Positions 58,539 through 64,000 of a DNA stretch of 64,000 nucleotides are shown here, one piece after another. Numbering within the stretch: the first letter of the stretch is position 1; each line of letters begins with the position of its first letter. A model generated the notes under the pieces. The model saw nothing but the letters and a program-made list of their open reading frames with translations, ran no database searches and was not told where the DNA came from. Location: the NCBI GenBank assembly GCA_017623355.1, contig JAGAPG010000002.1:1-64000 (forward strand), read 5' to 3'. The translations under genes were made by a program, and so were the position numbers. Source of the DNA: Clostridia bacterium (lineage in GTDB: Bacteria; Bacillota; Clostridia; Oscillospirales; CAG-272).

Positions 58539-59723
58539 ATGAAAGAATTTGAACTTAAATACGGATGTAACCCCAATCAAAAGCCTTCCAAGATCTATAT
58601 GGAAAACGGCACAGAGCTTCCGATTGAAATACTTTGCGGAAGACCCGGATATATAAATTTTCTTGATGCGTTTAACTCTTGGCAGCTGGTAAAGGAGCTT
58701 AAGGAAGCAACAGGTATGCCTTGTGCTACATCATTTAAGCATGTTAGCCCTACATCTGCAGCTGTAGGAATAAAGCTTCCCGAAAAGCTTAAAAAGGCTT
58801 GTTTTGTTGATGACATTGATGGTCTTGATGATTCGCCTCTCGCTTGTGCATATGCAAGAGCAAGAGGAACAGACAGAATGAGTTCATTTGGTGACTGGAT
58901 AGCTCTTTCCGATGTATGCGACGTTACGACTGCATTACTTATCAAAAGAGAAATTTCCGATGGTGTTATAGCTCCCGGCTATACAGACGAGGCTCTTGAG
59001 ATTCTTAAAACAAAGAGAAAGGGAACTTACAATATCGTAAAGATCGATCCTAACTTTACTCCCGATCCCATAGAGAAAAAGCAGGTTTACGGTATCACAT
59101 TTGAGCAAGGCAGAAATAATTTTGAAATCAATAAGGAATTGCTTTCCGATATTGTAACAAAGAATAAGGATCTTCCCGAAAGTGCAGTGACAGACCTTAT
59201 AATTTCTCTTATTACTCTTAAATATACACAGTCTAACTCTGTATGCTATGCGTATAATGGACAGGCGATCGGAGTTGGCGCAGGTCAGCAATCCAGAATC
59301 CACTGTACACGTCTTGCAGGAACAAAAGCTGATACATGGCACTTAAGACAACACGAAAAGGTTTTGAATCTTCCTTTCTTGCCTACAATCTCCAGACCTG
59401 ATAGAGACAATGTAATAGATGGATATATAAATAAGAATGAAGAAGATGTTTGCGCTGACGGCGTATGGCAGAAATATTTCACAAAGCAGCCGGAGCCTTT
59501 AACAGCTGAAGAGGCAAGAGCATATCTTGATACGATAACAGGCGTTAGCGTTGGATCAGATGCATTCTTCCCGTTTAGCGATAATATCGAAAGAGCAAGA
59601 AAGAGTGGCGTATCCTATATAGCAGAGCCCGGCGGCTCTATAAGAGATGATCTTGTTATAGAGTGTTGCGATAAATACGGAATAGTAATGGCATTTACTA
59701 AAATGCGTCTTTTCCATCACTAA
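58539..59723 (+). CDS. purH: AICAR formyltransferase, stand-alone
   Basis: A 394-residue AICAR transformylase corresponding to the second half of PurH, with no cyclohydrolase domain. LKYGCNPNQKPSKIY at the N-terminus, ATSFKHVSPTSAAVG with the catalytic Lys-His, YTQSNSVCYA, and GVGAGQQSRIHCTRLAG. It uses 10-formyl-THF to make FAICAR. Its partner is the preceding purO. Confidence 0.93.
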   Translation: MKEFELKYGCNPNQKPSKIYMENGTELPIEILCGRPGYINFLDAFNSWQLVKELKEATGMPCATSFKHVSPTSAAVGIKLPEKLKKACFVDDIDGLDDSPLACAYARARGTDRMSSFGDWIALSDVCDVTTALLIKREISDGVIAPGYTDEALEILKTKRKGTYNIVKIDPNFTPDPIEKKQVYGITFEQGRNNFEINKELLSDIVTKNKDLPESAVTDLIISLITLKYTQSNSVCYAYNGQAIGVGAGQQSRIHCTRLAGTKADTWHLRQHEKVLNLPFLPTISRPDRDNVIDGYINKNEEDVCADGVWQKYFTKQPEPLTAEEARAYLDTITGVSVGSDAFFPFSDNIERARKSGVSYIAEPGGSIRDDLVIECCDKYGIVMAFTKMRLFHH

Positions 59724-59735
59724 TACGAGGTTTAT

Positions 59736-61007
59736 ATGAAGGTATTAGTTGTTGGCGGTGGCGGAAGAGAGCACGCCATAATAAAAAAACTTAAAGAAAA
59801 TAAATCAATTAAAGAAATCTACGCTCTTCCCGGTAATTCTGGTATGGAGAATGATGCTAAATGTGTAAGCATCGGCGCAAAGGACATTAACGGTATTGTA
59901 GATTTTGCAAAGCAAAACCAAATTGACTATGCAGTTGTAGCTCCCGATGATCCATTGGTGCTTGGCTGCGTAGATGCTCTTGAAAAAATCGGTGTTCCTT
60001 GCTTTGGACCTAATAAAAACGCAGCTATAATTGAAGGAAGTAAAGTATTTTCAAAAAATCTCATGAAGAAATATTCAATTCCTACAGCTGAATATGAGGT
60101 GTTTGATAATGCAGAGGCAGCTCTTGAATATTTGAAAAGTGCGCCTATTCCTACAGTTATAAAGGCTGATGGCTTAGCACTTGGTAAGGGTGTTGTTATT
60201 GCAATGACAAGAAACGAGGCATACGATGCTGTAAAATCTATAATGGAAGATAAAAAATTCGGAGATAGCGGAAACAATATTGTTATTGAAGAATTTTTAA
60301 CAGGACCTGAGGTTTCTGTTCTTGCATTTACTGATGGAAAATGTGTAAAGCCTATGGTTTCATCAATGGATCACAAGCGCGCGCTCGATTTTGATAAGGG
60401 TCTTAACACGGGTGGAATGGGTACGATAGCTCCTAACCCGTATTATACGAAGGACATAGCTAATGAGTGCATGAAAACTATTTTCATTCCTACAATAAAC
60501 GCTATGAAGTCAGAGGGAAGAGAGTTTAGAGGATGCCTTTATTTTGGACTTATGCTCACTCCCAACGGACCAAAGGTGATTGAATATAATTGTCGTTTCG
60601 GAGATCCCGAAACACAAGTGGTTTTGCCACTTTTGGAAAGCGACCTCTTTGAAATCATGCAGAGTGTTACAAATCAGACGCTTGAAAGCTGTGAGGTTAA
60701 ATTCGCGGACAAAAACGCTTGCTGCGTTATTATGGCATCGAAGGGATATCCTGAAAAATATGAAAACGGATTTGAGATCGTAATTCCCGAGGAAATAAAT
60801 GATACAGTTTATGTAGCAGGTGCTAAAAAAGCGGACGGAAAGCTTTTGAGTGCAGGTGGTAGAGTTCTTGGAGTAACTGATGTTAACGATACTCTTGAAA
60901 AAGCAATAGAGGGTGCTTATAGCAAGGTTAAAAAGATAAAATTTGATAACGCTTTTTACAGAAGTGATATTGGACAAAAAGCGCTCAAGGCAACGGAGGC
61001 TAAATAA
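59736..61007 (+). CDS. purD: Phosphoribosylamine-glycine ligase
   Basis: A 423-residue GAR synthetase with an ATP-grasp fold. VVGGGGREHAI at the start, KADGLALGKGVV, NTGGMGTIAPNPYY and the metal site EYNCRFGDPETQ. It joins glycine to phosphoribosylamine, the step after PurF. Its stop overlaps the purL ATG by 1 nt. Confidence 0.97.
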   Translation: MKVLVVGGGGREHAIIKKLKENKSIKEIYALPGNSGMENDAKCVSIGAKDINGIVDFAKQNQIDYAVVAPDDPLVLGCVDALEKIGVPCFGPNKNAAIIEGSKVFSKNLMKKYSIPTAEYEVFDNAEAALEYLKSAPIPTVIKADGLALGKGVVIAMTRNEAYDAVKSIMEDKKFGDSGNNIVIEEFLTGPEVSVLAFTDGKCVKPMVSSMDHKRALDFDKGLNTGGMGTIAPNPYYTKDIANECMKTIFIPTINAMKSEGREFRGCLYFGLMLTPNGPKVIEYNCRFGDPETQVVLPLLESDLFEIMQSVTNQTLESCEVKFADKNACCVIMASKGYPEKYENGFEIVIPEEINDTVYVAGAKKADGKLLSAGGRVLGVTDVNDTLEKAIEGAYSKVKKIKFDNAFYRSDIGQKALKATEAK

Positions 61008-64000
61008 TGGTTTATCGTATTTATGTTGAAAAGAAAAAGGGTCTTGAAAACGAAGCAACTGCACTTTGTTCCGAAATAAAAACTTTTTTAGGAATCGAAA
61101 GCATTGAAAAGGTAAGACTCATAAACAGATATGATGTTGAAAATATTACGAAGGAGCTTTTTGATTACGCAGTTGAAACTGTATTTTCAGAGCCTCAGCT
61201 TGATAATGCGTTTACAACTCTTGAAAATGATGGCGCAGTAATTTTCGCTACGGAATATCTTCCCGGTCAGTTCGACCAAAGAGCCGATTCGGCAGCACAA
61301 TGTATTCAGCTTATTTCACAAGGCGATAAGCCAAGCGTGCAGAGTGCAAAGGTTTATATGCTTTACGGAAAATTGACTGCTGAGGAAGTAGCAAGAATTA
61401 AAAAGCATGTTATAAACCCTGTTGAAGCAAGAGAAGCTTCTCTTGAAGAAAAGGAAACTATAAAGGCGGAATATGAAATTCCTGCTGATGTAAAAACTAT
61501 AGATGGATTTTGCGATCTTGATAAGGATGGACTTGCTGAATTTGTAAAATCATATGCTCTTGCTATGGATAATGATGATATTAAATTCTGTCAGGATTAC
61601 TTCAAATCAGAGGGCAGAAATCCGACTGTTACAGAAATTCGTATGATAGATACATATTGGTCAGATCACTGCCGTCATACGACATTTTTAACAACAATCG
61701 ATAATGTTACATTTGAGGACAAAATTCTTCAAGATACATATGAGGATTATCTCGAAACAAGAAAATATCTTGGTAGAACAAAGCCCGTGAACCTTATGGA
61801 TGTTGCTACCTTGGCAGTAAAATATCTTAAAAAAGAGGGTAAGCTTGAAAAGCTTGATGAAAGTGAAGAAATTAATGCTTGTACCGTAAAAATTGAGGTC
61901 GAGGTTGACGGAAAGAAAGAGCCTTGGTTGCTTCTTTTTAAAAACGAAACACACAATCACCCGACTGAAATAGAACCGTTTGGCGGAGCTGCTACGTGTA
62001 TAGGAGGAGCTATAAGAGATCCTCTTTCGGGTAGATCTTATGTATACGGTGCTATGCGTCTTACAGGCGCGGCAGATCCTCTCAAGCCTATTGATCAAAC
62101 TATAGAAGGAAAGCTTCCTCAAAGAAAAATAGTAACCACGGCAGCTGCCGGATATTCGTCCTACGGTAACCAAATTGGACTTGCAACCGGAATAGTTGAT
62201 GAAATTTATCATGATGGCTATGCTGCAAAGCATATGGAGGTCGGTGCAGTAATTGCCGCAGCTCCACAAAGAAATGTAAGACGCGAAAGACCTGAGGATT
62301 CTGATGTAGTTATTCTTCTTGGAGGGCGTACCGGCAGAGATGGATGCGGTGGAGCTACAGGTTCGTCAAAATCTCACACGGTAAAGTCTCTTGAACAGTG
62401 CGGAGCAGAGGTTCAAAAGGGAAATGCGCCGGAGGAAAGAAAGCTTCAAAGACTTTTTAGAAACTATGACGCTTGCCGTATGATAAAGCGTTGTAATGAC
62501 TTTGGTGCAGGCGGTGTATCTGTTGCAATCGGAGAGCTTGCTGACGGTCTTGAAATCAACCTTAATGCAGTGCCTAAAAAATACGACGGTCTTGACGGAA
62601 CTGAGCTTGCAATAAGCGAAAGCCAAGAAAGAATGGCTGTAGTTGTTGAAAAGGAAAATGTTGAAGCATTCTTAAAGCTTGCTAATTCCGAAAATCTTGA
62701 AGCAACCGTTGTAGCAACAGTAAAAGCAGAGCCAAGACTTAAAATGTTCCATAACGGCAAGGCAATAGTTGATATCAGTCGTGAGTTCTTGAATTCAAAC
62801 GGAGCTGAAAAGCATATTGATATAGCTCCTGCAAAGATAGAAAGCTATGCAAAGAAAATGCCGGCTTGCTTTGAATGTGGAATGAAAAACATCGTTTCCG
62901 ATCTTAATATCTGCTCAAAGAGAGGTCTTAGCGAAAGATTTGATAGTACTATCGGTGCAGGTACTGTTCTTATGCCGTTCGGAGGAAAATATCAAAGAAC
63001 ACCTATTCAGGCTATGGTTCAAAAGATATCCGTTGAAAAAGAGCATACAGACGATTGTTCGTTTATGTCTTGGGGATACAATCCTTTCATTTCTGAAAAG
63101 AGTCCGTTCCACGGCGCATATCTTGCTGTAATAGAGTCAGTTTCAAAGTTGATTGCAACAGGCGCTAAATTTGAGGATGTATATCTCACATTCCAAGAAT
63201 ATTTTGAAAAGCCTCTTAAAGATCCTAAGAGATGGGGCAAGCCGCTTTCTGCGCTTCTTGGTGCGTATAAGGCTCAAAAGGATCTTCAAATAGGATCAAT
63301 CGGCGGTAAGGATTCAATGAGCGGTTCGTTTGAAAAGCTCGATGTTCCTCCTACACTTATTTCTTTTGCAGTAACAACAGGAAAAACAAATGATGTTATT
63401 TCTCCTGAATTCAAAAAGGCGAGAAATAAAGTAGTTATTATAAAACCGGAATATGATGAAAATAATCTTCCTAAAACCGAATCGTTGTTAGCTGTATATG
63501 ATAAAGTTACATCCTTAGCAAGAAAAGGAAAGGTAGCGAGCGCTTATACTCCCACAATTGGAGGCGTTGCTGAGGCTATTTACAAAATGGCTATCGGTAA
63601 TAACTTTGGATTTGAATTTGATTCTAAGCTTACGCTTGAGGATATTTTCGGATATAATTATGGCTCGTTCATTCTTGAACTTAACGAGGATATAGATGTA
63701 GGTACATATATCGGTAAGGTAACTGAAGAGACTGCGCTTACATATAATGATAAGAAAGTTTGTATGGGTACACTTACAGAGCTTTATGAAAACAAGCTTG
63801 AAAGCGTTTATCCTTGCAATATTAAATTTGATACCGAAAAGCCTCAGACGGTTTCTTATACTTCCGATAAGAAGTTTGCTTCTAACATAAAGATTGCAAA
63901 GCCGAAGGTTCTTATTCCAGTATTTCCGGGTACAAACTGTGAGTTTGATTCCGCTAAGGCGGTTGAGGACGCAGGAGCTAAGGCAGATATATTTGTTATA
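61007..64000 (+). CDS. purL: Phosphoribosylformylglycinamidine synthase, partial
   Basis: An open frame of 998 codons that runs off the right edge. It is the long, single-chain PurL (about 1250 residues when complete), not the split PurS-PurL-PurQ set of Bacillus. Visible motifs: WSDHCRHTTF (about residue 219), NETHNHPTEIEPFGGAATCI, GGRTGRDGCGGATGSSKS, and near the edge the start of the glutaminase domain (LIPVFPGTNCEFDSAKAV). It makes FGAM from FGAR with Gln and ATP. The catalytic Cys-His-Glu of the glutaminase lie beyond the window. Confidence 0.96.
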   Translation, partial: MVYRIYVEKKKGLENEATALCSEIKTFLGIESIEKVRLINRYDVENITKELFDYAVETVFSEPQLDNAFTTLENDGAVIFATEYLPGQFDQRADSAAQCIQLISQGDKPSVQSAKVYMLYGKLTAEEVARIKKHVINPVEAREASLEEKETIKAEYEIPADVKTIDGFCDLDKDGLAEFVKSYALAMDNDDIKFCQDYFKSEGRNPTVTEIRMIDTYWSDHCRHTTFLTTIDNVTFEDKILQDTYEDYLETRKYLGRTKPVNLMDVATLAVKYLKKEGKLEKLDESEEINACTVKIEVEVDGKKEPWLLLFKNETHNHPTEIEPFGGAATCIGGAIRDPLSGRSYVYGAMRLTGAADPLKPIDQTIEGKLPQRKIVTTAAAGYSSYGNQIGLATGIVDEIYHDGYAAKHMEVGAVIAAAPQRNVRRERPEDSDVVILLGGRTGRDGCGGATGSSKSHTVKSLEQCGAEVQKGNAPEERKLQRLFRNYDACRMIKRCNDFGAGGVSVAIGELADGLEINLNAVPKKYDGLDGTELAISESQERMAVVVEKENVEAFLKLANSENLEATVVATVKAEPRLKMFHNGKAIVDISREFLNSNGAEKHIDIAPAKIESYAKKMPACFECGMKNIVSDLNICSKRGLSERFDSTIGAGTVLMPFGGKYQRTPIQAMVQKISVEKEHTDDCSFMSWGYNPFISEKSPFHGAYLAVIESVSKLIATGAKFEDVYLTFQEYFEKPLKDPKRWGKPLSALLGAYKAQKDLQIGSIGGKDSMSGSFEKLDVPPTLISFAVTTGKTNDVISPEFKKARNKVVIIKPEYDENNLPKTESLLAVYDKVTSLARKGKVASAYTPTIGGVAEAIYKMAIGNNFGFEFDSKLTLEDIFGYNYGSFILELNEDIDVGTYIGKVTEETALTYNDKKVCMGTLTELYENKLESVYPCNIKFDTEKPQTVSYTSDKKFASNIKIAKPKVLIPVFPGTNCEFDSAKAVEDAGAKADIFVI

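Noticed and set aside
61688..62269. A 193-codon open frame on the minus strand
   Set aside because: It lies wholly within purL, in a frame with no ribosome site or recognisable protein; the plus-strand frame has clear PurL motifs.

Overview
The window is AT-rich chromosomal DNA with dense, short-spaced operons, frequent non-ATG starts and strong low-GC Gram-positive promoters (TTGACA/TTGACT, 17-bp spacer, usually an extended TGnTAAAAT -10 box). Sporulation genes (spoVT, spmA, spmB), a clostridial AbrB with a zinc knuckle, AdhE, a two-gene SufCB Fe-S system and several solitary glycoside-active enzymes point to an anaerobic, fermentative, spore-forming Clostridia member, probably from a gut-like, glycan-rich habitat. 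I see no insertion sequence, prophage, CRISPR array, rRNA or tRNA; almost everything is core or metabolic chromosome.

Layout. 1-112: a compact array of four hairpins separated by exact 7-bp spacers and enclosed by a 12-bp inverted repeat. 158-5.5 kb: XRE regulator, SDR oxidoreductase, GH2 beta-galactosidase with a coupled small membrane protein, ECF S component. 5.6-6.8 kb: L21 leader, rplU-prp-rpmA. 6.8-12 kb: sufC-sufB-adhE-kinase operon. 12-17.7 kb: DUF4091 protein and a metF / MetH-reactivation / metH operon. 17.7-19.8 kb: rarA, divergent from a small membrane protein plus M50 protease pair. 19.9-24.2 kb: potA-potB-potCD polyamine transporter. 24.3-34.2 kb: ttcA-like, amidase, spoVT, heparinase-like protein, a large CvpA-like membrane protein, HTH-membrane regulator, fakB/fakA pair. 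34.3-41 kb: complete F-type ATP synthase operon atpIBEFHAGDC. 41-50.4 kb, minus strand: heterodimeric ABC exporter + pyruvate kinase + DUF308 protein, RNase J, spmAB. 50.4-53.9 kb: abrB, GH95 glycosidase, D-amino acid aminotransferase. 54-64 kb: ZTP riboswitch followed by purE-F-M-N-O-H-D-L, the last gene running off the window.

How the parts work together. The purine operon supplies most steps from PRPP to IMP (purB and purC are not seen here) and is gated by the alarmone of 10-formyl-THF shortage; metF/metH draws on the same folate pool. Pyruvate kinase, AdhE and the ATP synthase form a fermentative energy core. The c subunit carries carboxylates in both helices, which suggests Na+ coupling. 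The glycosidases feed sugars to this core.

The most notable points are the hairpin array at the left edge, a PurF without the expected N-terminal catalytic cysteine, the two-carboxylate c subunit with a short epsilon, a PotC-PotD fusion ending in a membrane anchor, the archaeal-style PurO beside a stand-alone AICAR formyltransferase, and an RNase J with a histone-like basic tail and a structured leader. I did not find a clear, wholly new multi-gene system; the best candidates for undescribed biology are the hairpin array, the protease/small-membrane-protein pair and the large CvpA-like protein.
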